8,889 nt of DNA from an uncultured Mycoplasmatota bacterium (GCA_900547465.1 URHJ01000030.1:1-8889), one strand, 5' to 3'. Positions 1-6,557 are shown, numbered from the stretch's first letter. The notes: generated from the letters alone by a model not told the origin. Translations and numbers: made by a program.

Positions 1-78
1 ATAATCTATAATTATTTCTGGAGATAGAGTTGTTTTTACATAATTTTCAATAATTTTTTTATAAATAAGCATCACCAT
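1..78 (-). CDS. possible 5' end of a divergent gene, cut by left edge
   Basis: On the minus strand an open frame of 26 codons runs from ATG at 78 (or ATG at 72) off the left edge without a stop. The peptide from the second ATG starts MLIYKKIIENYVKTTLSPE and reads like real protein: a basic-hydrophobic start and an LSPE helix-cap pattern. From memory it faintly resembles the small DUF2624 (YqfT-like) family, but this is a guess on 24 residues. Against it: no Shine-Dalgarno is visible before either ATG, and the frame stays open upstream of the start as well, which is common by chance in such AT-rich DNA. If real, it is transcribed head-to-head with the penicillin-binding protein gene. Confidence 0.25.
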   Translation of the reverse strand, partial: MVMLIYKKIIENYVKTTLSPEIIIDY

Positions 79-109
79 TAAAAATATATGAAATAAGTTT
101 TTAATTATG

Positions 110-118
110 TGATAAAAT
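110..118 (+). promoter_or_regulatory. extended -10 promoter for the PBP gene
   Basis: TGaTAAAAT at 110-118 is an extended -10 element with five of six hexamer matches. No convincing -35 box lies 16-18 bases upstream (ATGAAA at 88-93 is 19 away), which is tolerable for an extended -10. The predicted start lies near 125, just ahead of the AAGGAGG ribosome-binding site at 127-133. Confidence 0.45.
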
Positions 119-141
119 ATAAGTAGAAGGAGGCAGTTATT

Positions 142-2196
142 ATGAGAAAGAAATTAAATAGGAAAAAGAGTCCATTATTAGATGAAATAGAACAAAGAAG
201 AATAGTTGGGATTTTATTTGTAGTTGCTTTACTATTTATAATTTTATTTGTAAAACTTTATGTTGTAATGATTGTTGACTCTTCTAAATATAAGAAAAAA
301 TTAGATAAACTTTCTTATAATACTGTTGAAGGTAGTAGTGCTCCTCGTGGTAGGATTTATGATAGAAATCATAATATATTAGTTGATAATATTGCGGTTA
401 AGACAATTTATTATACAAAGAGTAAAAAAGTGTCTAGTAGTGAAGAAGTTAAGCTTGCTTATAAAGTTAGTCCTCATTTAAATTTAGATTTATCAAAATT
501 AACTAGTAGGGCTAAAAGAGAATTTTATGTAGAAATCCATCCTAAGATTGCGAAAAGTAAAATTAAAGATAGTGAATGGGAAAAATTAAAACAAAAGAAA
601 TTAGATGCGACTGATATTAAGAATTTAAAGATAGAACGTATTACTGATGATGAGATTAATTCTATGAATGATTCTGATAATAAAGCTGCTTATTTATATT
701 ACTTAATGAATAAAGGTTATGCTTATGATGAAAAGACAATTCGTACAGGTGATGTTACAGATGAAGAGTATGCATATATTTCTGAAAATAATGAAGAATT
801 AACTGGTTTTAATACTAGACTTGATTGGGAGAGAGTTTATCCTTATGGAGATACATTTAAAACTATTCTTGGTAAGGTTTCATCTGCTTCTCAAGGACTT
901 CCTGTTGAAGAAAAGGAATATTATTTAAAACAGGGATATTCATTAAATGATAGAGTTGGAATTAGTTATATTGAGAAACAGTATGAAACATATCTTAGAG
1001 GAACTAAGGCTTTGTATGAAGTTATTAATAGTAATGAATTAAAATTGGTTTCTGAGGGGAAACGTGGTAATGATATAGTTTTAACTATTGATATAAATTT
1101 ACAAAAACAACTTGAGGAAATACTTACTGATGAGGTTACAAAGGCAAAGAGTGAGGCTAATACACAGTATTATGATCATTCTTCAGCAATCATACAGGAT
1201 CCTCAAACAGGTGAAGTGTTAGCTATGGCATCTAAGCAAATTGTAAATGGTACGATAGTAGATAATACTTCTAGTATTTTAACGTCTCCAGTAACACCTG
1301 GTTCTGTTGTGAAGGGTGCATCTATGTTAGTAGGATATAATACTGGTGCTGTTAAAATAGGGGAATATAAAGTTGATGAATGTATTAAAATTAAGGGTAC
1401 TAATGAAAAGTGTTCTTCTCATACATTAGGAAAAATTGATGATATTACGGCATTAGCCAAATCTAGTAATGTTTATCAATTTAAAACAGCTATGCGTGTT
1501 GCGGGATACGAGTATAAAAGGGGAATGGGACTTCCTTTGGTTCAAAGTGCATTTGATTCTTATCGTAACATGTATCATTCATTTGGACTTGGTGTTAAAA
1601 CAGGAATAGACTTGCCAGTTGAAAGTTTAGGTTATGGAGCAAGTCGTGATACTCAAGCGGGTAATTTACTTGATTTTGTTATTGGACAATATGAAACATA
1701 TACTCCTATTCAACTTTCTCAATATATTTCAACTATCGCTAATAGTGGTAGTAGGATAGAGCCTCATTTATTAAAAGAAGTTCATGAATCAACTAACGAT
1801 GAGAAACTTGGTAAAACAATTCATGAAGTTAAACCAAAAGTTTTAAATAAAATTGATACCAAAGAAGAATATATGCAAAGAGTTAGAGAAGGATTTTATG
1901 CAGTTGTTAATCGTAGTGATGGTTATGGTAGAGGATATATGAATACGGCATATTCTCCAGCTGGTAAGACCGGAACTTCTCAAAGTTTCATAGATACTGA
2001 TAATGATGGAGTTATTGATAAAGAAACAATTACTTCTAACTTTATTGGGTATGCTCCAAGTGATAATCCCAGAATGTCAATTACAGTAGTATCTCCAAAT
2101 TCGTCAAGACCTGATACTTCTACTGATCATGCTAGTTTAGTTACACTAAGAATTACTAAGAGAGCAACTGATGCATATTTTGGATTAAATCCATAA
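142..2196 (+). CDS. pbp2b: class B penicillin-binding protein (PBP2b type)
   Basis: A peptidoglycan D,D-transpeptidase of 684 residues, the usual length of PBP2b/PbpA proteins. It should cross-link lateral-wall peptidoglycan outside the membrane with a RodA-type glycosyltransferase. A basic N-terminus is followed by one membrane anchor (about residues 21-47). The dimerisation domain begins with APRGRIYDRN (about 68-77). The stretch GLPVEEKEYYLKQGYSLNDR (about 253-272) closely matches pneumococcal PBP2b from memory. The transpeptidase domain has all three active-site motifs: SVVK (Ser388 nucleophile, Lys391), SSN (441-443) and KTG (609-611). AAGGAGG at 127-133 sets the ATG start. The gene stands alone between its own promoter and terminator. 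Two oddities: exactly two cysteines (414, 424), and a calcium-loop-like DxDxDGxxD at 618-626 just after KTG. The division paralogue (FtsI/PBP2x) is less likely, as no PASTA domains are present. Confidence 0.93.
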   Translation: MRKKLNRKKSPLLDEIEQRRIVGILFVVALLFIILFVKLYVVMIVDSSKYKKKLDKLSYNTVEGSSAPRGRIYDRNHNILVDNIAVKTIYYTKSKKVSSSEEVKLAYKVSPHLNLDLSKLTSRAKREFYVEIHPKIAKSKIKDSEWEKLKQKKLDATDIKNLKIERITDDEINSMNDSDNKAAYLYYLMNKGYAYDEKTIRTGDVTDEEYAYISENNEELTGFNTRLDWERVYPYGDTFKTILGKVSSASQGLPVEEKEYYLKQGYSLNDRVGISYIEKQYETYLRGTKALYEVINSNELKLVSEGKRGNDIVLTIDINLQKQLEEILTDEVTKAKSEANTQYYDHSSAIIQDPQTGEVLAMASKQIVNGTIVDNTSSILTSPVTPGSVVKGASMLVGYNTGAVKIGEYKVDECIKIKGTNEKCSSHTLGKIDDITALAKSSNVYQFKTAMRVAGYEYKRGMGLPLVQSAFDSYRNMYHSFGLGVKTGIDLPVESLGYGASRDTQAGNLLDFVIGQYETYTPIQLSQYISTIANSGSRIEPHLLKEVHESTNDEKLGKTIHEVKPKVLNKIDTKEEYMQRVREGFYAVVNRSDGYGRGYMNTAYSPAGKTGTSQSFIDTDNDGVIDKETITSNFIGYAPSDNPRMSITVVSPNSSRPDTSTDHASLVTLRITKRATDAYFGLNP

Positions 2197-2205
2197 AAAT
2201 AAAGA

Positions 2206-2233
2206 AAAAAGGCAAAAAACTTTTGCTTTTTTT
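2206..2233 (+). terminator. intrinsic terminator after the PBP gene
   Basis: A 12-bp stem pairs 2206-2217 with 2221-2232 (one G-U pair) around a 3-base loop. The stem is A/T-rich with a GC core, and its 3' arm is itself the T-run. It lies ten bases after the PBP stop. Its 3' arm also supplies the putative -35 region of the rpmG promoter. Confidence 0.65.
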
Positions 2234-2250
2234 GATATTTCTGATATAAT
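2223..2250 (+). promoter_or_regulatory. promoter of the rpmG-orf55-efp operon
   Basis: A perfect extended -10, TGaTATAAT, lies at 2242-2250. A weak -35, TTGCTT at 2223-2228, sits 16 bases before the -10 hexamer, inside the 3' arm of the preceding terminator. The predicted start is near 2257, just before the AAGGAGGG ribosome-binding site at 2263-2270. Confidence 0.75.
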
Positions 2251-2275
2251 ACCTATAGACGTAAGGAGGGATAAC

Positions 2276-2440
2276 ATGGCAAAAGTAGGAAATAGACAAA
2301 ATAAAACACTAGTTTGTAGTGTATGTGGTGAAGAAAACTATAGAGATGAAAGAAATGTAAAAAATACAACAGACCGTCTAAACTTAAACAAATATTGTCC
2401 TAGATGTAGAAAACATACAGAACATAAAGAGAAGAAGTAA
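2276..2440 (+). CDS. rpmG: 50S ribosomal protein L33
   Basis: A 54-residue protein of the large ribosomal subunit (L33/bL33), near the tRNA exit site. It has two CxxC pairs, Cys14/Cys17 and Cys41/Cys44, so it is the zinc-binding (C+) form; Firmicutes often also keep a zinc-free paralogue used in zinc shortage. The family signature DRLNLNKYCPRCRKHT lies in the C-terminal half. The start is fixed by a strong Shine-Dalgarno (2263-2270) five bases upstream. It is the first gene of a three-gene operon with orf55 and efp, all linked to translation if orf55 follows the pattern. In many Firmicutes an rpmG copy precedes secE-nusG; that arrangement is not seen here. Confidence 0.95.
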   Translation: MAKVGNRQNKTLVCSVCGEENYRDERNVKNTTDRLNLNKYCPRCRKHTEHKEKK

Positions 2441-2452
2441 TAGGAGATTAAT

Positions 2453-2620
2453 ATGAAAGTACCTTATAGAAAAGATAATTTACATTCTAGTATTGATTGG
2501 GAAAGATTTTTCGAACTACAATCTGGATGTAATACAAAAGTTGAAATGATTCATGATAATAAAAAGGGAAAAGTTAAAACTAAGGTTAGACCAACACGAA
2601 AAGGTGGAAGAAGAAAATGA
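2453..2620 (+). CDS. small basic protein of unknown function (orf55)
   Basis: A 55-residue protein, MKVPYRKDNLHSSIDWERFF..., that I do not recognise. An aromatic/acidic segment (IDWERFFEL, about 14-22) is followed by a strongly basic tail of Lys and Arg ending GGRRK, the kind of tail seen on ribosomal or RNA-binding proteins. It has one cysteine (Cys26) and no membrane segment, so it is not SecE, which often follows rpmG. A good Shine-Dalgarno (TAGGAG, 2441-2446) lies six bases before the ATG. The gene begins 12 bases after rpmG and its TGA overlaps the efp ATG by four bases (ATGA), which implies translational coupling. Good start signals, tight operon fit and protein-like composition make it real; a role at the ribosome is inference from context only. 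Confidence 0.8.
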   Translation: MKVPYRKDNLHSSIDWERFFELQSGCNTKVEMIHDNKKGKVKTKVRPTRKGGRRK

Positions 2621-3174
2621 TTAATGTAAATGATATTAAAAATGGAATGACTATAATGATAGAAGGTCAAATCTATCAAGTAGTAGAATTTTTACATGTT
2701 AAACCAGGTAAGGGTTCAGCTTTTATGAAGACTAAACTTAGAAATATGAGAACTGGTGGTATTGTAGAGAAGACATTTAATACAAATGTTAAGTTCGAAA
2801 GAGCAAACATTAATAAACAAAATGTTCAATATCTATATAATACAGGAGATACTTACTTCTTTATGAATATGGATAATTATGAACAATTAGAATTAAGTGC
2901 TGATCAAATTGGTGATAATAAAAATTACCTAATTGAAAATATGAATGTGTATGTTATCCTTTATGAAGGAGAACTACTTGGAATAGACTTACCAGATAAA
3001 GTTGAATTTACTGTAGTTGAAACTGAACCTGCAGTTAGAGGTAATACAACAAATAATGCACTTAAAGATGCTACTGTTGAAACTGGATTAGTTGTTAAGG
3101 TTCCTATGTTTATTGAACAAGGTGAAAAGATCTTAGTTACAACAGCAGATGGTAAGTATTCATCAAGAGCCTAA
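2617..3174 (+). CDS. efp: elongation factor P
   Basis: Translation elongation factor P, 185 residues, the standard length. It binds between the ribosomal P and E sites and relieves stalling at consecutive prolines. The KOW-like N-terminal domain carries KPGKGSAF with Lys32 at the loop tip; the equivalent Lys32 is the modified residue in B. subtilis EF-P (5-aminopentanol), unlike the beta-lysylated Lys34 of E. coli. Two OB domains follow, ending with the family pattern VPMFIEQGEKILVTTADGKY. The ATG overlaps the stop of orf55 (ATGA), and GGTGG at 2602-2606 can serve as ribosome-binding site. It ends the rpmG operon. No modification enzyme gene is seen nearby. Confidence 0.97.
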   Translation: MINVNDIKNGMTIMIEGQIYQVVEFLHVKPGKGSAFMKTKLRNMRTGGIVEKTFNTNVKFERANINKQNVQYLYNTGDTYFFMNMDNYEQLELSADQIGDNKNYLIENMNVYVILYEGELLGIDLPDKVEFTVVETEPAVRGNTTNNALKDATVETGLVVKVPMFIEQGEKILVTTADGKYSSRA

Positions 3175-3187
3175 GGGTTCTTTTTTT
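3165..3187 (+). terminator. intrinsic terminator overlapping the efp stop codon
   Basis: Stem AAGAGCC (3165-3171) pairs with GGTTCTT (3176-3182) with one G-U pair, followed by T residues to 3187. The efp stop TAA (3172-3174) lies in the four-base loop, so the last two sense codons form the 5' arm. Confidence 0.75.
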
Positions 3188-3188
3188 C

Positions 3189-3217
3189 TTGAAAAGTAAA
3201 GTTAGATAATATATAAT
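3189..3217 (+). promoter_or_regulatory. sigma-A promoter for the SDR/PLP-enzyme pair
   Basis: TTGAAA (3189-3194), a 17-base spacer and a perfect TATAAT (3212-3217) make this one of the two best vegetative promoters in the window. It starts two bases after the efp terminator T-run. The predicted start is near 3224, just ahead of the AAGGAAG ribosome-binding site (3227-3233). Confidence 0.85.
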
Positions 3218-3240
3218 TTATTAAAAAAGGAAGTGCGGTT

Positions 3241-3975
3241 ATGGATAATAAAACAGTTTTAATAACTGGTGGTGCTAGTGGTTTAGGAAAAACCATTTCA
3301 AAGTATTTAGCTAGTAGGGGGTGTAATTTAGTAATTTGTTACAATACTAGTGAAGAGAAGGCTATAGAGTTAAGAAAAGAACTTGATGTAGGTAGTACTA
3401 TTACTATAATTAAATGTGATTTATCTAGTGAAGAAGAGATTAAAAATATGGTTTCGGTATTACATGATAAAAATATTAAAATTGATTATTTAGTTAATAA
3501 TGCAGCTGTTTGTTATGATTCTTTATATGAAGATAAGACTAAAGAGTTAATGATGAAGACATTTGAGGTTAATACAGTTGGTACTTTTTTACTTAGTAGA
3601 TTGGTTGCTGATGAAATGTATAAGAATAAATATGGAGCTATTGTTAATATTTCATCTACAAATGGTATTAATAAATATTTTCCAATGACTATTGATTATG
3701 ATGCTTCAAAAGCAGCACTAAACTCAATTACTCATAATTTATCTTTAGAATATGCACCATATGTAAGAGTTAATGCGGTAGCACCTGGTTGGGTTAAAAC
3801 AGAAAATGAAATGAAAGACTTAGATATAGATTACATAAAAAGTGAAGAAGATAAAATATTTGTTAGAAGATTTGCAGAAGAGTTAGAGATAGCAAAAGTA
3901 GTTGGATTTTTATTATCTGATGATGCTAGTTATATTAATAATCAAATAATTTCTGTAGATGGAGGTACTTATTAA
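3241..3975 (+). CDS. SDR-family NAD(P)-dependent oxidoreductase
   Basis: A 244-residue classical short-chain dehydrogenase/reductase, cytosolic. The nucleotide-binding TGGASGLGKT (TGxxxGxG) lies at about residues 8-17, the NNAA motif at 86-89, the catalytic Ser at 138/139, and YDASK at 153-157 gives Tyr153 and Lys157. APGWVKTE and the C-terminal 'NNQIISVDGG' are typical of the family. It resembles FabG (3-oxoacyl reductase), but no acyl-carrier or other fatty-acid gene is next to it, so the substrate is unknown. AAGGAAG seven bases upstream supports the ATG. Its TAA overlaps the ATG of the next gene by one base (TAATG). The strict coupling suggests that both enzymes act in one pathway. Confidence 0.92.
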   Translation: MDNKTVLITGGASGLGKTISKYLASRGCNLVICYNTSEEKAIELRKELDVGSTITIIKCDLSSEEEIKNMVSVLHDKNIKIDYLVNNAAVCYDSLYEDKTKELMMKTFEVNTVGTFLLSRLVADEMYKNKYGAIVNISSTNGINKYFPMTIDYDASKAALNSITHNLSLEYAPYVRVNAVAPGWVKTENEMKDLDIDYIKSEEDKIFVRRFAEELEIAKVVGFLLSDDASYINNQIISVDGGTY

Positions 3976-5210
3976 TGAAAAAAGAAGAAATTTTAGAATT
4001 AGTTAATTCATGTGAAAAAGAGTGTAGCAAAGAGTTTTCAATGCTTGATGAAGATGCTTTTTATAATGCTAGTAAAGTACTAGATGCTTTCCATGAAGAA
4101 AAAGTTAGTGAAGTTGATTTTACATCTACTACTGGGTATGGATATAATGATGTTGGTAGAGAAAAGATAGAAAGAATTTTTGCAAAAGTGTTGGGTTTTC
4201 CTGATTGTTTAGTAAGAAATCAATTTGTTTCAGCATCGCATGCTTTATCTACTACATTTTTTGCTCTTTTAAGACCGGGGGATATTTTATTATCTATTTC
4301 TGGAGAACCATATGATACGTTACATGAAGTTATTGGTATAAAAGATAATCCAAGTAGTTTAAAGTCTTATGGAATAAGTTATAAACAAGTAGATTTAATT
4401 AATAATGATTTTGATTATGATAAAATAAAAGAAGTTATTACTGCTTCTAAAATAAAAGTGATTGAAATTCAAAGATCAAAGGGTTATTCTACAAGAAGTA
4501 GTCTTTCAATTTCTAAAATACAGAAGGTTACCTCTTTTATAAGAGAGATTGATCCTTCTATTATAATAATGATAGATAATTGTTATTGTGAGTTTGTAGG
4601 ACGAGATTCTATTTCTGTTTGTGATGTTGATATAGCAGTTGGTTCATTAATTAAAAATCTTGGTGGTGGAATAGCTCCAAATGGAGCATATGTTGCAGGA
4701 CGTAGTGATTTAGTAGAGTTGGTTGCAGAGAGATTAACTTTACCTGGAGAAGGTAGAGAAGTTGGTCCAACTCTTGGAATAAATAAGAGTATTTTACAGG
4801 GATTGTTTTTTGCTCCTAGTGTTGTCAATGCCTCTTTAAAGATAGCTGTTTTAACAGCTTGTGTTTTAGAAAAGTTAGGATATGAAGTTGAACCTAGATA
4901 TAATGATGAAAGAGTAGATATTGTTCAAAATGTAATATTCAATGATAAAGATAAATTGATTAAGTATGTTCAAGGTATCCAAGCTGGTTCTTTTATAGAC
5001 GCTCATTCAATTCCAATGGCTTGGGATATGCCTGGTTATGATGATCAAGTAATTATGGCAAGTGGCTCTTTTACACAAGGATCTAGCATTGAAATTAGTT
5101 GCGATGGACCAATTAGACCTCCTTATATAGCGTACCAACAAGGATCACTTACATATGAATCTGGTAAGTTAGCTATTATCACTGCGATAGAAAAAATATT
5201 AAATATGTAA
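3975..5210 (+). CDS. PLP-dependent methionine gamma-lyase-like protein (YnbB / aluminium-resistance family)
   Basis: A 411-residue fold-type I pyridoxal-phosphate enzyme of the family called 'cystathionine beta-lyase family protein involved in aluminium resistance' (COG4100, YnbB in B. subtilis). The key site is VGSLIKNLGGGIAPNGAYVA (about 222-241), with Lys227 as the expected Schiff-base lysine. Family features include RNQFVSASHAL near the N-terminus, the GEPYDTLHEVIG segment (about 113-124), IIMIDNCYCEF (about 197-207, with the PLP-ring Asp) and a C-terminal GPIRPPYIAYQQGSLTYE. The length is normal. A strong GGAGGT (3961-3966) inside the end of the SDR gene sets the ATG. The physiological reaction of the family is not settled; C-S lyase chemistry is presumed by fold. 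No terminator is seen after it. Confidence 0.9.
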   Translation: MKKEEILELVNSCEKECSKEFSMLDEDAFYNASKVLDAFHEEKVSEVDFTSTTGYGYNDVGREKIERIFAKVLGFPDCLVRNQFVSASHALSTTFFALLRPGDILLSISGEPYDTLHEVIGIKDNPSSLKSYGISYKQVDLINNDFDYDKIKEVITASKIKVIEIQRSKGYSTRSSLSISKIQKVTSFIREIDPSIIIMIDNCYCEFVGRDSISVCDVDIAVGSLIKNLGGGIAPNGAYVAGRSDLVELVAERLTLPGEGREVGPTLGINKSILQGLFFAPSVVNASLKIAVLTACVLEKLGYEVEPRYNDERVDIVQNVIFNDKDKLIKYVQGIQAGSFIDAHSIPMAWDMPGYDDQVIMASGSFTQGSSIEISCDGPIRPPYIAYQQGSLTYESGKLAIITAIEKILNM

Positions 5211-5218
5211 AAAAAATG

Positions 5219-5247
5219 TAGAATATTAGAATCTAGTATGATAATAT
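5219..5247 (+). promoter_or_regulatory. possible promoter for the DUF5684-like gene
   Basis: TGaTAATAT (5239-5247) repeats the extended -10 layout seen before the PBP and rpmG genes, but its hexamer matches only four of six. TAGAAT (5219-5224) sits 17 bases upstream as a weak -35. Since no terminator closes the PLP-enzyme gene, read-through is the alternative. Confidence 0.4.
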
Positions 5248-5270
5248 ATTAATAGAGAGGAGTGTGTGTG

Positions 5271-5891
5271 ATGTATTCAAGTAGTTATTATGATACTTCT
5301 GCAAGTGCAGCAGCTGGAGGTATTATTGGTGCAGTATTTGCATTTTTAGGAGTTTTTATTCTAATAGCTGTAGCTTTAGCTGTACTACAAATTATAGGTA
5401 CATGGAAGATATTAACAAAAGCTAAACAACCTGGTTGGGGATCTTTAATTCCATTCTATAATCAATATTTATTATGTAAGATTACTGGTGTTAATCCATG
5501 GTGGATATTAATTGTAGTATTAAGTCCAATCTTAAATGTTATTCCAATTATCGGTAGTATAGCTTCAATGGCAGTATCTATTTATTTCTTAATTTTACTA
5601 AATGTAAGCTTAGCACGTAGTTTTGGAAAAGAAGATAGTTTTGCTGTTGGATTAATCTTACTTGCACCAATTTTTTACTTCATCTTAGGAATAAAAGATG
5701 ATAATTATCTTGGTGAGAAACCTATGAATGATATAGTATTTAAAAAGGTTTCAGGTAGTATCAATAATTCTAATCAACAAACATCAAATAACTTTGCAAC
5801 AGGTGAAGATGTAAAATTCTGTAGTAAATGTGGTGCTAAAGTTGATGCTGATACTAAGTTCTGTCCATCTTGTGGAACAGAAATGAATTAA
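5271..5891 (+). CDS. DUF5684-like membrane protein with C-terminal zinc ribbon
   Basis: A 206-residue membrane protein of unknown function. A Ser/Tyr/Ala-rich N-terminus precedes about four hydrophobic segments (roughly 15-43, 70-90, 95-115, 120-140). Between the first two is the signature of the DUF5684 group: a WKI..KAKQPGWGSLIPFYNQY segment (about 43-63), then NPWW. After a polar Asn/Ser/Gln linker comes a zinc ribbon with CxxC pairs Cys184/187 and Cys198/201. The start is the ATG at 5271, eight bases after AGAGGAG (5256-5262); an in-frame GTG at 5262 overlaps that ribosome-binding site and is rejected. It may sense or recruit partners through the ribbon, but nothing nearby shows a function. 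An intrinsic terminator follows. Confidence 0.85.
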   Translation: MYSSSYYDTSASAAAGGIIGAVFAFLGVFILIAVALAVLQIIGTWKILTKAKQPGWGSLIPFYNQYLLCKITGVNPWWILIVVLSPILNVIPIIGSIASMAVSIYFLILLNVSLARSFGKEDSFAVGLILLAPIFYFILGIKDDNYLGEKPMNDIVFKKVSGSINNSNQQTSNNFATGEDVKFCSKCGAKVDADTKFCPSCGTEMN

Positions 5892-5903
5892 AAAGTTTAT
5901 TTT

Positions 5904-5932
5904 AGAATATTTCTAGAATATTCTTTTTTTTT
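5904..5932 (+). terminator. intrinsic terminator after the DUF5684-like gene
   Basis: An 8-bp stem pairs AGAATATT (5904-5911) with AATATTCT (5917-5924) around a 5-base loop, followed by an uninterrupted T-run to 5932. The stem is A/T-rich but perfect. Confidence 0.8.
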
Positions 5933-5943
5933 GCTCATATATT
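5916..5943 (+). promoter_or_regulatory. candidate sigma-E promoter of spoIIIAH
   Basis: GAATATT (5916-5922) fits the sigma-E -35 pattern (K-M-ATAT-W), and CATATATT (5936-5943) fits the -10 pattern CATACAnT except for one base, with a 13-base spacer. The -35 lies in the 3' arm of the preceding terminator. The predicted start is near 5950, directly ahead of AAGGAGG (5951-5957), so the leader would be very short. In B. subtilis spoIIIAH is expressed from sigma-E promoters, which supports the reading, but AT-rich DNA gives such matches easily. Confidence 0.4.
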
Positions 5944-5965
5944 GTACCATAAGGAGGATGTTCGT

Positions 5966-6484
5966 ATGATCAACAAACAAAATTTATGGTTTTTAACATT
6001 GTTTAGTTTAATATTAGTTCTTAGTGTATATTATATTACTATGCCTAATGATTTATTAGTTAGTAAGGAATCAAATAATGTGGTATCGAAATCAAAGAAA
6101 TCTAGTGATGATAAAACAAAAACAACTGTAGAAGAGACTAATTCATTGGTAGCACTTAGAGTATCTTTAGAAGAGGAAAGACAAGAGAAAATGGTTAGCC
6201 TACAAGAAACATTAACTAATGAAGAATCTTCTACTGATGAGAAAAATACTGCTTATGAACAATTAAAATACTTAAATCAATTACAGGGTGAAGAAGAAAA
6301 GATTGAAAAACAAATTAAAGAACAATGTAAATTAGATAGTTTTGTAAAAATTGATGAAAAGAATATAGAAGTAGTCGCAATTAAGGATAAACATGATAGT
6401 AGTATTGCTAATAATATCATGCGACTTGTTCAATCCAATTATGATGAAAAAATGTACATCACGGTCAGTTTTAAAAAAAGTTAG
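5966..6484 (+). CDS. spoIIIAH: stage III sporulation protein AH (SpoIIIAH)
   Basis: A 172-residue mother-cell membrane protein of the SpoIIIA-SpoIIQ complex that links mother cell and forespore. One N-terminal membrane segment (about 7-26, ending LSVYYITMP, nearly as in B. subtilis) is followed by a short polar linker and then the YscJ/FliF-like ring-building domain. That domain opens with LRVSLEEERQEKM (about 64-76), has the ExxSTDEKNTAYEQL helix, and continues with LNQLQGEEEKIEKQI to VVAIKDKHDSS. The true start is ATG 5966, eight bases after AAGGAGG (5951-5957); a TTG at 5942 lies upstream of the ribosome-binding site. It is shorter than the 218-residue B. subtilis protein mainly in the linker. 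Unusually it is not preceded by spoIIIAG; gerE and gerM follow. Confidence 0.9.
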   Translation: MINKQNLWFLTLFSLILVLSVYYITMPNDLLVSKESNNVVSKSKKSSDDKTKTTVEETNSLVALRVSLEEERQEKMVSLQETLTNEESSTDEKNTAYEQLKYLNQLQGEEEKIEKQIKEQCKLDSFVKIDEKNIEVVAIKDKHDSSIANNIMRLVQSNYDEKMYITVSFKKS

Positions 6485-6505
6485 GCAAACTAAATGAAAC
6501 ATAAT

Positions 6506-6547
6506 CCTTCTTTCTCATACAATACTTTAGGTAAGTATAAAAGAAGG
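6506..6547 (+). promoter_or_regulatory. gerE leader: sigma-E/sigma-K -10 element inside an SD-covering hairpin
   Basis: CATACAATA at 6516-6524 matches the -10 consensus of both sigma-E (CATACAnT) and sigma-K (CATAnnnTA). No matching -35 stands at the ideal distance; the nearest is AACA at 6498-6501, with a 14-base spacer. Around it an outer stem pairs CCTTCTTT (6506-6513) with AAAGAAGG (6540-6547) and an inner one pairs ATACTT (6522-6527) with AAGTAT (6533-6538). The outer 3' arm contains most of the gerE ribosome-binding site (AAGGG, 6544-6548). A transcript starting near 6530 would lack the outer 5' arm. Confidence 0.5.
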
Positions 6548-6557
6548 GAAGAAGAGT

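Noticed and set aside
4583..4828. 81-codon minus-strand open frame inside the PLP-enzyme gene
   Set aside because: It is antisense to the well-conserved region holding the PLP lysine, has no ribosome-binding site, and its peptide resembles no family; it is a shadow of the real gene.
5223..5247. Possible hairpin ATATTA/TAATAT as a terminator after the PLP enzyme
   Set aside because: Six A/T pairs around a 13-base loop with no T-run; not a credible terminator.
5262..5270. GTG start three codons upstream for the DUF5684-like protein
   Set aside because: The GTG overlaps the end of the AGAGGAG ribosome-binding site; ATG 5271 stands at the normal eight-base distance.
5942..5965. TTG start eight codons upstream for SpoIIIAH
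   Set aside because: It precedes the AAGGAGG at 5951-5957, which is placed for ATG 5966, and the added residues do not match SpoIIIAH N-termini.
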